Notes: generated by a model not told the origin, from the sequence alone. DNA of 64,000 nt from Prauserella endophytica (GCF_005146945.1 NZ_SWMS01000024.1:36962-100961), one strand, 5' to 3'. Counted from the first letter of the stretch, positions 1-8,131 are shown. Made by a program: numbers and translations.

Positions 1-711
1 CGGCATCGGCACGAGCCAGCGGCCCGTCTCGCGGTCGCGGGTGGGCGCGCCGAGCGGCGTGTGGATCGCGCGGTCCTTCGGCCACGGCTCTGCCCTGCGC
101 CGCTCCTTCGCCGTGCGCGCCATCTCCCTGGCCCGCGAGAAAGCCGTCAGCGCCGAGGAGTACGTGCCGCCGGAGAACTGGGCGCTCGCCCTGATCTGGC
201 CGGTGACCGTGAGCGGCACGCCCTCGGGCAGCTTGCTCACGGTGTAGTAGACGCCGAGGTCGTAGGGGATCGAGTCGAACCCGCACGCGTGCACGATGCG
301 GGCGCCCGTGCGCTGCGCCGTCGCGTGGTGGGCGAGGTAGGTCCGGTCGACGAACTCGGGCTCCCCGGTGAGGTCGACGTAGTCGGTGCCGCTCTCCGCG
401 CACGCGGCGACCAGTGGCTCGCCGTAGTTGAGGTACGGGCCGACGGTGGTGATCACCACGCGGGCCGAGGCGGCGACGGTGCGCAGCGACCCGGGGTCGG
501 TCACGTCGGCGTGCAGCAGCGGCAGCTCGGCGCAGTCCTGGTTGAGCTCCGCGAGCCTGGCGCGGGTGCGTTCCAGCTTCGCGCTGTCGCGGCCGGCGAG
601 CGCCCATCGGCACTCCGGCGGCGCGTGGCGCGCCAGGTACTCCGCGGTCAGGCCGCCGGTGAACCCGGTCGCGCCGAACAGGACGATGTCGTGCTCACGC
701 TTGGCTGCCAT
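1..711 (-). CDS. Saccharopine dehydrogenase-like / trans-acting enoyl reductase family protein (3' end outside window)
   Basis: The reading frame is open from an ATG at 711 to the left edge, so about 237 N-terminal residues are visible and the C-terminus is missing. The protein begins with a dinucleotide-binding fold (VLFGATGFTGG at about residues 10-20) followed by SARVVITTVGPY and TDYVDLTGEPEF, typical of the NAD(P)-binding saccharopine dehydrogenase family. Mycobacterial relatives act as trans-acting enoyl reductases in lipid synthesis, but family members vary and the substrate here is unknown. It overlaps the upstream TetR gene by 17 nt, so the two are probably co-transcribed and the reductase may be under that regulator. 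Confidence 0.8.
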   Translation of the reverse strand, partial: MAAKREHDIVLFGATGFTGGLTAEYLARHAPPECRWALAGRDSAKLERTRARLAELNQDCAELPLLHADVTDPGSLRTVAASARVVITTVGPYLNYGEPLVAACAESGTDYVDLTGEPEFVDRTYLAHHATAQRTGARIVHACGFDSIPYDLGVYYTVSKLPEGVPLTVTGQIRASAQFSGGTYSSALTAFSRAREMARTAKERRRAEPWPKDRAIHTPLGAPTRDRETGRWLVPMP

Positions 712-1378
712 GGGTTTCCTTCCTCTGCAGGTCCACCGGCTCGTCGGGCCCGAGCTCGACGCCCTCGGACCGCAGCGCGGCCTCGATGGCGCCGCCGACG
801 AGCGTGGTGAGGTAGTCGACGATCTCCTCCTCCGGCAGGCCGGGGTGGTCGAGCCACCAGTTCCCGGCCGCCTCGACGGCGCCGACGAGGCCGTGCGCCC
901 ACGGGGCCGCGCCCCGCGAGTCGACCCCGAAGGCCCGCAGGTACTCGCCGAGCATCGCGGCGATCGGTCCCGCGGCGGCCGTGCGCTCGGCTCGGGCCTG
1001 CTCGCCCGCCCTCGCCGCGCAGACGAAGCGGAAGACGTTCGGGTGCTCGGCGAGCACGCCGACGTAGGCGCGCACGCTCATCCGTACCCGCACACGCAGG
1101 GGCGCGGGCTCGGTCAGTGCCGGGGCGAGCCGGTCGCGGACCAGTGCGAACGTCCGCCGCGACACCGCCTCGTGCAGCTCGGCCTTGTCGGCGAAGTGCC
1201 GGTACAGCCGGGGTTTGGCCACCCCGGCCTCGCGTGCGATCTCGGCCATGCCGACCCCGGGGCCGTGTTTGTCGATGGCCCGGAACGCCGCGTCGACGAA
1301 CTCCGCCCGCCTGGCGGCACGGTGCTCCCGCCAGCGCTCGGTGCGGCCGTCGCTGTGACCGCTGCCACTGCCCGTCAC
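695..1378 (-). CDS. TetR/AcrR family transcriptional regulator
   Basis: A 227-residue protein with the TetR helix-turn-helix at about residues 30-75 (VDAAFRAIDKHG, then MAEIAREAGVAKPRLYRHFADKAEL) and a variable ligand-binding C-terminal domain. It overlaps the reductase gene downstream and probably controls it and itself. Just upstream of the start (about 1380-1425) there are several overlapping GTAC and CCCG/CGGG half-sites, which could be an autoregulatory operator. That reading is tentative, and the ligand cannot be deduced. Confidence 0.9.
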   Translation of the reverse strand: MTGSGSGHSDGRTERWREHRAARRAEFVDAAFRAIDKHGPGVGMAEIAREAGVAKPRLYRHFADKAELHEAVSRRTFALVRDRLAPALTEPAPLRVRVRMSVRAYVGVLAEHPNVFRFVCAARAGEQARAERTAAAGPIAAMLGEYLRAFGVDSRGAAPWAHGLVGAVEAAGNWWLDHPGLPEEEIVDYLTTLVGGAIEAALRSEGVELGPDEPVDLQRKETHGSQA

Positions 1379-1467
1379 GGCGTAGAGCGTACCCGAAGTA
1401 CGGGATACCGGTGGTACCCCCGAATCGATCCTGATTGGAATCCCGCAGGCCGGGGTACCTCCCGATC

Positions 1468-1662
1468 ATGAGCCACAACCACGACCTGGTCCCTCACGCC
1501 GATGTCGACGAGCAGCGCCGCTCCGTCAGCGAGGGCGACGCGGGCACCCCCTCGGACGTCTCCGTGCCCCTCGAGGCCGACCCCGCCGACGCGGCCGAGC
1601 AGGCCGCCGCTGTGCCGTTCGACGAGGAAGACGGCCCTGCCCCGACCGGCGGCCCGGAATGA
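1468..1662 (+). CDS. Small acidic hypothetical protein
   Basis: A 64-residue protein starting MSHNHDLVPHADVDEQRRS, rich in Asp, Glu, Ala and Pro and with no hydrophobic segment, so it is probably cytosolic and disordered. I chose the ATG at 1468; an in-frame ATG at 1435 would add 11 residues that look non-coding. It is read away from the TetR gene and ends 72 nt before the WhiB start. Composition and codon bias look like a real gene, but I recognise no family and give no function. Confidence 0.55.
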   Translation: MSHNHDLVPHADVDEQRRSVSEGDAGTPSDVSVPLEADPADAAEQAAAVPFDEEDGPAPTGGPE

Positions 1663-1734
1663 GGTGTGAGTTCCGGGCAACCGGGGTACACCGCGCGCGC
1701 GACGCGCGCATGGCACGTTCACGGAGGTGACCGC

Positions 1735-2034
1735 ATGACCGATACGTCTCGCCTGCCCACTCCGGTCGCGGAGGTATGGGAATGGCAGCGGCATGGCAAC
1801 TGCCGCAATCTCGACAGCTCCGTGTTCTTCCATCCTGACGGAGAGCGCGGGTTCGCGCGAGCCGACCGGGTGGCCCGCGCGAAGGAGATCTGCCGGACGT
1901 GTCCGGTGATCGTCCAGTGCCGCCACCACGCGTTGACCGTCCAGGAGCCGTTCGGCGTCTGGGGTGGCCTGGACGAGACCGAGCGGCGCGACGCGATCGC
2001 ACGGCGGAAGAAGCTGGAGCCAGCGGCCCACTGA
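1735..2034 (+). CDS. whiB3: WhiB family iron-sulfur transcriptional regulator, WhiB3/WhiD-like
   Basis: A 99-residue Wbl protein with the four cluster cysteines at C23, C53, C56 and C62 (CxxC then Cx5C), the GVWGG turn at 74-78 and a basic C-terminus (IARRKK). The block SSVFFHPDGERG followed by ICRTCPVI resembles WhiB3/WhiD more than WhiB1, WhiB2 or WhiB7. Such proteins hold a redox-sensitive [4Fe-4S] cluster and partner the primary sigma factor to adjust transcription. The start at 1735 is fixed by GGAGGTG six bases upstream. A SigD/ShbA-like sigma gene lies 1.9 kb away, echoing the whiB3-sigD neighbourhood of mycobacteria, which supports the subgroup. Confidence 0.88.
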   Translation: MTDTSRLPTPVAEVWEWQRHGNCRNLDSSVFFHPDGERGFARADRVARAKEICRTCPVIVQCRHHALTVQEPFGVWGGLDETERRDAIARRKKLEPAAH

Positions 2035-2070
2035 CACCACCCGGCGCAGTCATGCGACGAAGGGGGAGTT

Positions 2071-3051
2071 GTGCGTTTCGGATACACCCTGCTCACCGAA
2101 CAGGCCGGCCCGAGGCAGCTGGTCGCCGACGCGGCGGCGGGGGAGCAGGCCGGCTTCGACTTCGAGGTGATGAGCGACCACTACTCGCCGTGGCTCGACG
2201 AGCAGGGCCACGCGCCGTACGCGTGGAGCACGCTGGGGGCGGTGACACAGTCCACCGAGAGCGTGGAGCTGATGACGTTCGTGACGTGCCCGATCATGCG
2301 GTACCACCCGGCCGTCGTCGCTCAGAAGGCCGCGACGGTCCAGCTGCTGTCCGGGGGCCGGTTCCTGCTTGGGCTCGGGGCGGGCGAGAACCTCAACGAG
2401 CACGTGATCGGCGAGGGCTGGCCACCGGCCAACGCCCGGCACGAGATGCTCGGCGAGGCGTTGCAGATCGTCAACGGCCTCTTCGACGGCGGCTACACCA
2501 ACTACGCCGGTGAGCACTTCCGCGTCGACTCGGCCAAGCTGTGGGACCTGCCGGAGCGCAGGGTGCCGGTGGGCGTCGCGGTGTCGGGAGCGCAGTCGGT
2601 GAGCAAGTTCGCGCCGTTGTCCGACGCGCTGATCGCGGTGGAGCCGAACGGGCAGCTCTGCACGCAGTGGGACACCGAGCGCTCCGGTGCCGGGCTGGAG
2701 ACGTCGCGCAAGATCGGCCAGCTGCCGGTGTGCTGGGACCAGGACAAGAAGGCCGCCGTGCGAAGGGCCCACGAGCAGTTCCGGTGGTTCGCCGGCGGCT
2801 GGAAGGTGAACGCGGAGCTGCCGGGCACCTCGGCCTTCGCGGGCGCCACGCAGTTCGTGAGCGAGGACGACGTCGAGGGGGCGCTGGCCTGCGGGGGCGA
2901 CCCGGAGACCGTCGTCGAGGCCGCGCGCCCGTTCTGGGAGGCCGGTTTCACCGATCTCGCGCTCGTGCAGATCGGCGGCGACCACCAGGCCGAGTTCCTC
3001 GACGCCGCCAAGCGGACGCTGCTCCCCGCGCTGCGGGAAGCAGCGTCCTGA
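2071..3051 (+). CDS. LLM-class F420-dependent oxidoreductase (glucose-6-phosphate dehydrogenase-like subfamily)
   Basis: A 326-residue TIM-barrel enzyme of the luciferase-like family that uses deazaflavin F420. Features in order are the N-terminal FGYTLLTEQA strand, FEVMSDHYSPW, a TCPIMRYHPAVVAQKAAT segment typical of F420-binding LLM proteins, and LGLGAGENLNEHV. It resembles the subfamily around Fgd, but the true substrate may not be glucose-6-phosphate. Translation starts at GTG 2071 behind AGGGGGAG. It stands 36 nt after whiB3 and converges on the ANTAR gene, from which only 13 nt separate it. Confidence 0.85.
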   Translation: MRFGYTLLTEQAGPRQLVADAAAGEQAGFDFEVMSDHYSPWLDEQGHAPYAWSTLGAVTQSTESVELMTFVTCPIMRYHPAVVAQKAATVQLLSGGRFLLGLGAGENLNEHVIGEGWPPANARHEMLGEALQIVNGLFDGGYTNYAGEHFRVDSAKLWDLPERRVPVGVAVSGAQSVSKFAPLSDALIAVEPNGQLCTQWDTERSGAGLETSRKIGQLPVCWDQDKKAAVRRAHEQFRWFAGGWKVNAELPGTSAFAGATQFVSEDDVEGALACGGDPETVVEAARPFWEAGFTDLALVQIGGDHQAEFLDAAKRTLLPALREAAS

Positions 3052-3064
3052 GCGCGCGAGGCCG

Positions 3065-3760
3065 TCAGGCCCGCACGCGCAGGCGGCTGAGCACGTCGTA
3101 GGGCGGGACCCAGCCGTGCTCCACCAGCGCCTGGTAGAGCGCGGTCAGGGCCTTGTCGTTCTCCTCGTCGCTGTAGGCCTCGGCGAGTGTGCGCATCAGG
3201 TCGAGCACGGCCTCGTCTCCCCTGGCCGACGGCCCGGGGCCGTCGCCGTCGAGCGGGATCGAGCCTCCCGCGGCCGCCTCGTGCAGCAGGGGCTCCAGCT
3301 GGGCCTGCTCGACACGCTGCGCCAGCTGGACGAGCGCCTGCGCGATGCGGTGAAGCTTGATGTTGTACTGCTGCGACAGCCGGACGAGGACCTGGAAGGC
3401 CTCCTGCGGCGTGCAGCGGTGCGAGACCACGAGCACGCCCATCGCCTGCTCGATGGTCGCGCGCGTGCGCAGCGCGCGACGTAAGCCGTCGAGTTCGTTC
3501 TCCAGGTGGGCGACCGGGGCGAGCAGATCCGCGTCGTCGGGAGAGCCGGAGCCGTGGTTGTCCGGGGTGTGACCCACGCGTCGGACCGCCGGGCTCAGAG
3601 CGCCGAGGCGCGCGGCGGGATCGGCTGGAACGGCAGTGGTGTCATGATGGCTCCCTCGGTCGGCAGTCGCGAAGAAAAGCGCGGACGCGAGGACACTCAC
3701 GGTTCGGACCAACCGGGAAATCCGCGGTCGGTGCGGAGCACGCAGCGCCTCGCTTCGCAC
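3065..3760 (-). CDS. ANTAR domain protein (RNA-binding antiterminator type), start uncertain
   Basis: The reliable part is an ANTAR module in the middle (from about LLAPVAHLENELDGLRRAL to ALVQLAQRV, with the signature RATIEQAMGVLVVSHRCTPQEAFQVL). ANTAR domains bind two-hairpin RNA sites and release transcription termination. The C-terminal ~80 residues match no family I know, and no GAF sensor is visible. The only in-frame ATG is at 3760, but the first 40 residues look non-coding. GTG 3577 is an alternative start. A strong ribosome site (GAGGGAG) precedes an ATG at 3645 in a different frame that stops after 16 codons, so a frameshift near the 5' end is possible. Confidence 0.75.
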   Translation of the reverse strand: MRSEALRAPHRPRISRLVRTVSVLASALFFATADRGSHHDTTAVPADPAARLGALSPAVRRVGHTPDNHGSGSPDDADLLAPVAHLENELDGLRRALRTRATIEQAMGVLVVSHRCTPQEAFQVLVRLSQQYNIKLHRIAQALVQLAQRVEQAQLEPLLHEAAAGGSIPLDGDGPGPSARGDEAVLDLMRTLAEAYSDEENDKALTALYQALVEHGWVPPYDVLSRLRVRA

Positions 3761-3903
3761 GAACGCCAGGCGGCTCCCGGATCCGGCCGGATGCTCGCCT
3801 GGCGCGCTGCGGCTGCTTGCTCAACCGCTTGTTGCGTCAACTTTAAAGAGGGCGCTCACCTGGCCGCACGGCGGCCCTTGCGTGTGATCACCCGAGCGGG
3901 AGT

Positions 3904-4545
3904 TCAGAACCCGCCGTCCTGGTTGACGAGCGCGCGAAGCCTTGCCAGGGCGCGGTGTTGCGACGTGCGGACGTTCGCGGGGGAGAGGCCGAGGGCGTCG
4001 GCGGTCTCACCGGCGGAGAGGCCGACGACGATGCGGAGGATCACGATCTCGCGCTGGTTGTTCGAGAGGAAGCCGAGCAGGCCGTTGAGCCGGTGCCCCA
4101 GGTCGGTGTTGAGCGCGTGCCGCTCCGGCTCGTTGTCGCCGCCGTTCTGCTCCGGCACGTCCGGGGTCGGGTCGGAACGCTCGCGCGACACGAGCCGGAA
4201 CGCGTCCGAGACCTTGTTGGACGCGATGGCGTGGACCAGGTAAAGGAACGAACCACCCCGGTCCTGGTAGCTCGGCAGCGCCTTGAGGACGGCGACACAC
4301 GTCTCCTGTGCGACGTCGTCGGCGGAAACGTACGACAGGTCCCGCCTGCCGAGCCGCGCGCGGCAGTACCGCGTGATGATCGGGGTGATCATCGTGATCA
4401 GCTTGTGCACCGCGAACTGGTCGCCCGCGGCGGCGGACCGCACCACGGGATCGAGCTCCGCTTTGGTGAGCTGCGGATCGCCCCGGTAGGGCTCGGTGTC
4501 CGCCCCACTATGTTGGGGGACAGGACCTATGGCAACGCTTGGCAT
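3904..4545 (-). CDS. RNA polymerase sigma factor, SigD/ShbA-like (ECF-type sigma-70)
   Basis: A 213-residue sigma factor with region 2 (ITRYCRARLGRRDLSYVSADDVAQETCVAVLKAL, then FLYLVHAIASNKVSDAFR) and region 4 (LSNNQREIVILRIVVGLSAGETADALGLSPANVRTSQHRALARLR). The sequence resembles mycobacterial SigD and streptomycete ShbA, which direct housekeeping or stationary-phase genes, including the principal sigma gene in Streptomyces. I take the ATG at 4545, with GGGAG about six bases upstream; an in-frame ATG lies 24 nt earlier. No anti-sigma gene is adjacent, unlike sigD-rsdA loci, so this may be a paralogue rather than the orthologue. Confidence 0.88.
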   Translation of the reverse strand: MPSVAIGPVPQHSGADTEPYRGDPQLTKAELDPVVRSAAAGDQFAVHKLITMITPIITRYCRARLGRRDLSYVSADDVAQETCVAVLKALPSYQDRGGSFLYLVHAIASNKVSDAFRLVSRERSDPTPDVPEQNGGDNEPERHALNTDLGHRLNGLLGFLSNNQREIVILRIVVGLSAGETADALGLSPANVRTSQHRALARLRALVNQDGGF

Positions 4546-4738
4546 AGCCGGCTCCCAGACCATGAGCAATGCGGTTGCCGTCGGGGTCCATGACGGCTGC
4601 TGTCGGGGTTCGAGTCCCGAGCCGCAGGTGCGGGGAGCCAGCCAGCTCGGTGACCACTGAGCGTAATGCTAGATGCCTCCAGCCGGGTAATCCAGATATC
4701 AACAGAATTTGGCCCGTTTGCACGAACGCGATCGGCTG

Positions 4739-5038
4739 TTAGCGCAGGAACACGAGCAGGCTCGAGAGTGCGGTCGCGGCCGTCAGCGCGGCGACGGAGA
4801 CGTACAGGCCCCGGCCCGCCGCCGGTGGCTCCGCCTCACGACGGAGGACCCGGTCGCGCCGCCAGCCCAGTACCGCGAGCGCGGCCGCCGTCAGGCCCGC
4901 GACGGCGGCAGGCGCCGTCAGCGGCCCCCAGCCGTGGCGGGCGGCCGCGTGCAGGAGCAGGACCGCGCACGCGCCCGCGGCGAGCGACGTGCGCTGCCAC
5001 GCGAGTCCGGTGCGCTCCGGCTGGAGTCCGTCGGTCAT
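4739..5038 (-). CDS. DUF202 family small membrane protein
   Basis: A 99-residue protein with three predicted membrane segments (about residues 19-38, 42-57 and 80-97). The N-terminal ERTGLAWQRTSLA is the usual DUF202 start, where an Arg/Trp-containing amphipathic stretch precedes the first helix. Family function is unknown. It overlaps the preceding DUF202 gene by 4 nt (ATGA), so it is translationally coupled and very likely forms part of the same membrane complex. Confidence 0.8.
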   Translation of the reverse strand: MTDGLQPERTGLAWQRTSLAAGACAVLLLHAAARHGWGPLTAPAAVAGLTAAALAVLGWRRDRVLRREAEPPAAGRGLYVSVAALTAATALSSLLVFLR

Positions 5039-5388
5039 CCGACGACCACCAGCACGGCGGCGAAGACCGTGAGCACCGAGATGCCGCCCGCGAGCACGAG
5101 CAGCAGCACGCTGCGCGGCAGCGGGGCCCCTCGGCGCATGGCCAGCTGGACCGCGCGCCAGCGCGGGTAGCTGGCGGCGGCGAGCACGGCGGCCAGCGCG
5201 ATGCAGAGCAGCGCGAGCGCGGTCCTGGCGCCCGCCGTGGCCAGTCCGGGGACGAGCTGCTGCACCGCCACCCCGCCGGCCACGAGGCCGAGCGCGGTGC
5301 GGATCCACGCGAGGAAGGTCCGTTCGTTGGCCAACGTGAACCGGTAGTCGGGCTCGGTCTCGGTCGGCTGGTCGTCGCGTTCTGTCAC
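5035..5388 (-). CDS. DUF202 family membrane protein (YidH-like)
   Basis: A 117-residue protein with a short hydrophilic N-terminus, the DUF202 signature FTLANERTFLAWIRTALGL (about residues 16-34), and three membrane segments. The GTG start at 5388 overlaps the stop codon of the GtrA gene (GTGA), and its own stop overlaps the next DUF202 start. Paired DUF202 genes of this kind are common in actinobacteria. The link to GtrA suggests a role in an envelope or glycolipid process, but that is inference from context only. Confidence 0.82.
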   Translation of the reverse strand: MTERDDQPTETEPDYRFTLANERTFLAWIRTALGLVAGGVAVQQLVPGLATAGARTALALLCIALAAVLAAASYPRWRAVQLAMRRGAPLPRSVLLLVLAGGISVLTVFAAVLVVVG

Positions 5389-5849
5389 CTGATCATCTTG
5401 ACGCGTCGGGCGAACACCCACGAACGGAGCAACAGGAAGCGGCAGATGCCGCCTGCGAGGCTGGTCGCCACGAGCACGGTCGCCTCCAGCTCGGGCGACG
5501 GCGAGGCGTCCAGCGCGTGCAGCAGGACGAGAGCGGCCGAGCCGGCGCCCGCGTAGTAGCCGAACGTCAGCACGGTCTGCAGATGACGCCGGGCGGGCGG
5601 CGTCGTGCTGCCCGCGAACGTGACCAGCCGGTGGAACTCGGTGTTCAGGATTGTGGTCAGGCCGATGGCCACGAGGTTGGCCCCCTGCGCGCCGAGGGGT
5701 CCGCGCACGGCGAGGTACACCAGGACCTGCAGTACGGTGCTCACGGCGCCGGCCACGAGGTAGAGCAGGGCATGCCTGCCGAACTCGTGGCGGAGGCGCG
5801 CCAGCACGGCGAGCAGGTGCCCGCCGGCTGATGCGTTCACCGTGGTCAT
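5385..5849 (-). CDS. GtrA-like family membrane protein
   Basis: A 154-residue protein with four predicted membrane helices and the GtrA pattern: LLYLVAGAVSTVLQVLVYLAV at the start, a central ILNTEFHRLVTF motif, and a C-terminal CRFLLLRSWVFARR. GtrA proteins are thought to flip or help move lipid-linked sugars for cell-surface glycan synthesis. It is the first gene of a three-gene unit with the two DUF202 genes. No glycosyltransferase lies next to it, so the lipid carrier it might serve is unknown. Confidence 0.85.
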   Translation of the reverse strand: MTTVNASAGGHLLAVLARLRHEFGRHALLYLVAGAVSTVLQVLVYLAVRGPLGAQGANLVAIGLTTILNTEFHRLVTFAGSTTPPARRHLQTVLTFGYYAGAGSAALVLLHALDASPSPELEATVLVATSLAGGICRFLLLRSWVFARRVKMIR

Positions 5850-5918
5850 AGCGCGAAGGCTACTCGGGTTTCACAAAGTCGTGAAGTTAGAAAAGACCCT
5901 GAACGTGTGGTGTTCGGC

Positions 5919-6341
5919 TCACTCCGGAGCGCGCACGGCGTCGAGCGCTTCCTCGATGCCCGCGTACATCGGCGTCTGCGCGGCAAGCCCGGTCGCCTCG
6001 AGCGGTCGCAGCACGACGCGGCTGGTGGCGACGACCGCCCACCGCAGGCCTTCGCCGATCGAGTGCTCGGTGAGCTCGGCGAGCACGGACAGGCCCGCGG
6101 AGCCGAGGAAGCCGACGCCGTCGAGATCCAGGACGAGGCCGCCCAGCGGCAGAACCTCTTCCTGGATCCACTTGCGCAGCTCAGGGGCAGATAGCAGATC
6201 CACCTCGCCGGAGACGCGAGCCAGCACCACGCCGTCCTCTCGATGAGAGGCCTCGATGCGCATGCCGTGCGCGTCCCGTGAGGTGGTGCGGGTGGTCGCC
6301 GGCGACTGCGCTGTCAGGCCGTTCTGTTCGGTGCTTGGCAC
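5919..6341 (-). CDS. STAS domain protein (anti-sigma factor antagonist)
   Basis: A 140-residue protein with a 26-residue leader and one STAS domain (about 27-135: VVLARVSGEVDLLSAPELRKWI, then VLDLDGVGFLGSAGLSVLAEL). The serine of GFLGSAGL (S81) is at the position phosphorylated by anti-sigma kinases in SpoIIAA/RsbV-type antagonists. I choose GTG 6341 because GGAGGGG lies five bases before it; the internal ATG at 6263 has only a weak site. No partner kinase gene is nearby, so its anti-sigma partner must be encoded elsewhere. Confidence 0.85.
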   Translation of the reverse strand: MPSTEQNGLTAQSPATTRTTSRDAHGMRIEASHREDGVVLARVSGEVDLLSAPELRKWIQEEVLPLGGLVLDLDGVGFLGSAGLSVLAELTEHSIGEGLRWAVVATSRVVLRPLEATGLAAQTPMYAGIEEALDAVRAPE

Positions 6342-6585
6342 GGTTGCCCCTCCGGGGGTTCGGATCGGGATCACACGGACTCGACGGAGCCGCCACGGTC
6401 GCACGCGGCGTGTGAAGCGGTCCCGTCCGTATTCGGCTGTGTGCTCAACCGTGGTTCCAACCGTAGGAATCCTTCCAGCCTCTTCGCAACCTCGCCCGGT
6501 GAGTGATCCACAACGGCCCCGCGTGCGTTTGCCCGTTCTGGCCCTCGGGTACAGCCGTACCCGAGCTGTTGGGAGGGAAGGCCAC

Positions 6586-7056
6586 ATGGACGACGGCAAG
6601 GATTCCGCGACGCCTCCGCAGGACACCGGGATGCCGGACGCCGCCGAAACCGATCCGGCGGCCCTGAACAGCGCGGAGGACCTCGACGAGGACCGGCTCA
6701 AGGTCGACCCGCTCGAGGAGGGCGTCGAGCCCCCTGAGCAGTGGAGCGAGGTGAACCGGTCCGGGACGACGCCCTTCGAGCAGCAGCAGGGCGAGAGCCT
6801 CGACGCGCGGCTGAGAGAGGAGCGCCCCGACTTCGGGGAGGAGGAGCCGCCCGTGCCGGAGCGCCCGGTCGCCGCGACCCCGGCCACCGAGCTGGACGAC
6901 TCCATCGACCACGTCGCCGAGGACGTGGAGCCGGTAGCGCCCGAGGACGAGCCCGGTGAGCCGAGCACGCCCGCGATTCGCCGAGGGCAGAACGCGGACC
7001 AGGCGGGTGGCTCGGTGGCCGATGCCATCAGGGCCCCCGGAAGCGAGCAGCGGTGA
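6586..7056 (+). CDS. DUF5709 domain-containing protein
   Basis: A 156-residue, strongly acidic protein (many Glu/Asp/Pro, no membrane segment) with the DUF5709 pattern AEDLDEDRLKVDPLEEGVEPPE followed by ESLDARLREERPD, and an alternating Ala/Asp-rich C-terminus. The family is restricted to actinobacteria and has no known function; the proteins are probably disordered. The ATG at 6586 follows GGGAGGGAAG. The gene overlaps the next by 4 nt (GTGA). Confidence 0.8.
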   Translation: MDDGKDSATPPQDTGMPDAAETDPAALNSAEDLDEDRLKVDPLEEGVEPPEQWSEVNRSGTTPFEQQQGESLDARLREERPDFGEEEPPVPERPVAATPATELDDSIDHVAEDVEPVAPEDEPGEPSTPAIRRGQNADQAGGSVADAIRAPGSEQR

Positions 7057-7499
7057 GCGCGGGCGGGCTGGGTGTTCACGGCCTCACGGGCCGGCTGCTG
7101 ACCGTGGCCAGGCTCGGCGACCTCGACGCGCTCACCGCGCTGCTCACACAACTGCTCGGCCGGGGCGCCCCGCACCGGCATCTCTACGACCTCGTGCTGC
7201 GCGAGCTGGTCGCGATCGTCGTGCGCGAGCTGCGCGAGCGGGCGGAACCCGATGGTGACGGCGAGGGTGTCTTCGTGGTCGACGTGTTCGACGACGAGGA
7301 CGCGACGGTGCCGATCGACGAGGTGCAGCCCGCGCTGAGGGCCGTGCTGCGTGCCGTGCTCGCCTCGCTCAACGAGGACCACGCCGACGCCGGGTTCCAG
7401 CTCGGTCTCGTCGCCGACGACCCCGACCCGCTCGCCCGCCTCGACGCGGCGCTGCACGTGCTGCTCTGGGCGAACGTGCTGAGCGGAGGTTCCGACTGA
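7053..7499 (+). CDS. Hypothetical protein, conserved-looking
   Basis: A 148-residue soluble protein whose GTG start overlaps the DUF5709 stop. It consists mainly of Leu/Ala/Arg-rich helices with an acidic centre (VFVVDVFDDEDATVPIDEVQPALRAVLRAVLASL) and a short C-terminal helix ending LLWANVLSGGSD. I recognise no catalytic motif. Its tight coupling to the DUF5709 gene, and a gap of only 2 nt to the UdgX gene, suggest one transcript. Confidence 0.6.
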   Translation: MSAGGLGVHGLTGRLLTVARLGDLDALTALLTQLLGRGAPHRHLYDLVLRELVAIVVRELRERAEPDGDGEGVFVVDVFDDEDATVPIDEVQPALRAVLRAVLASLNEDHADAGFQLGLVADDPDPLARLDAALHVLLWANVLSGGSD

Positions 7500-7501
7500 C
7501 G

Positions 7502-8131
7502 GTGGTCAAGTACGAGGGAGCGGAACACTACGTGCCGGAGGGCCGCGGGCTGGCCGAGCTGCGCGAGGCCGCCGAGCGCTGCCGGGGGTGCGATCTCTAC
7601 GCAGACGCCACGCAGACCGTGTTCGGGGCGGGCCCGCAGGACGCGCGCGTGGTCATGGTGGGCGAGGTGCCCGGCGACAGGGAGGACGCCACGGGCAAGC
7701 CGTTCGTCGGTCCCGCGGGCGGCCTGCTCGACAAGGCGATGAAAGAGGCGGGAATCGACCGCGACGGCGTGTACGTGACGAATGCGGTGAAACATTTCCG
7801 TTTCACCCCCGCGGAACGAGGGAAACGCCGTATACACAAGAAGCCTTCGCGCGGGCAGATCGTCGCGTGCCGGCCGTGGCTCGTCGCCGAGCTGGAGGCC
7901 GTCACGCCCGGCGTCGTCGTGTGTCTCGGTGCGACGGCCGCACAATCGTTGCTGGGCACGGATTTCCGCGTGAGCAAACAGCGTGGCGAGTTGCTCGACC
8001 TGCCCGGCGGTGAAGCACGAGTGCTCGCCACGGCACACCCTTCGGCGATCCTGCGCGCGCCGGCCGACGACCGCGAGCAGGCGTACCAGGATCTCGTGAA
8101 AGACCTTCGAATCGTGGCAAAAGCGACGTAA
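7502..8131 (+). CDS. udgX: UdgX-type uracil-DNA glycosylase (uracil-DNA cross-linking)
   Basis: A 209-residue family 4-like uracil-DNA glycosylase with motif A GEVPGD (residues 54-59), the ATAHPSAIL motif near the C-terminus, and cysteines suited to an Fe-S cluster (C27, C30 and two later). The diagnostic feature is the KRRIH loop at 108-112, which only UdgX has. In Mycobacterium smegmatis UdgX the histidine of this loop attacks the sugar after uracil removal and leaves the enzyme covalently bound to DNA. H112 is the equivalent here. Translation starts at GTG 7502. Confidence 0.9.
   Translation: MVKYEGAEHYVPEGRGLAELREAAERCRGCDLYADATQTVFGAGPQDARVVMVGEVPGDREDATGKPFVGPAGGLLDKAMKEAGIDRDGVYVTNAVKHFRFTPAERGKRRIHKKPSRGQIVACRPWLVAELEAVTPGVVVCLGATAAQSLLGTDFRVSKQRGELLDLPGGEARVLATAHPSAILRAPADDREQAYQDLVKDLRIVAKAT

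Noticed and set aside
4600..4626. tRNA-like T-arm (GGGGTTCGAGTCCC) upstream of the sigma factor gene
   Set aside because: The stem mispairs at its fourth position, and no D-arm, anticodon arm, acceptor stem or CCA could be placed around it. It could be a remnant, but it is not a tRNA gene.
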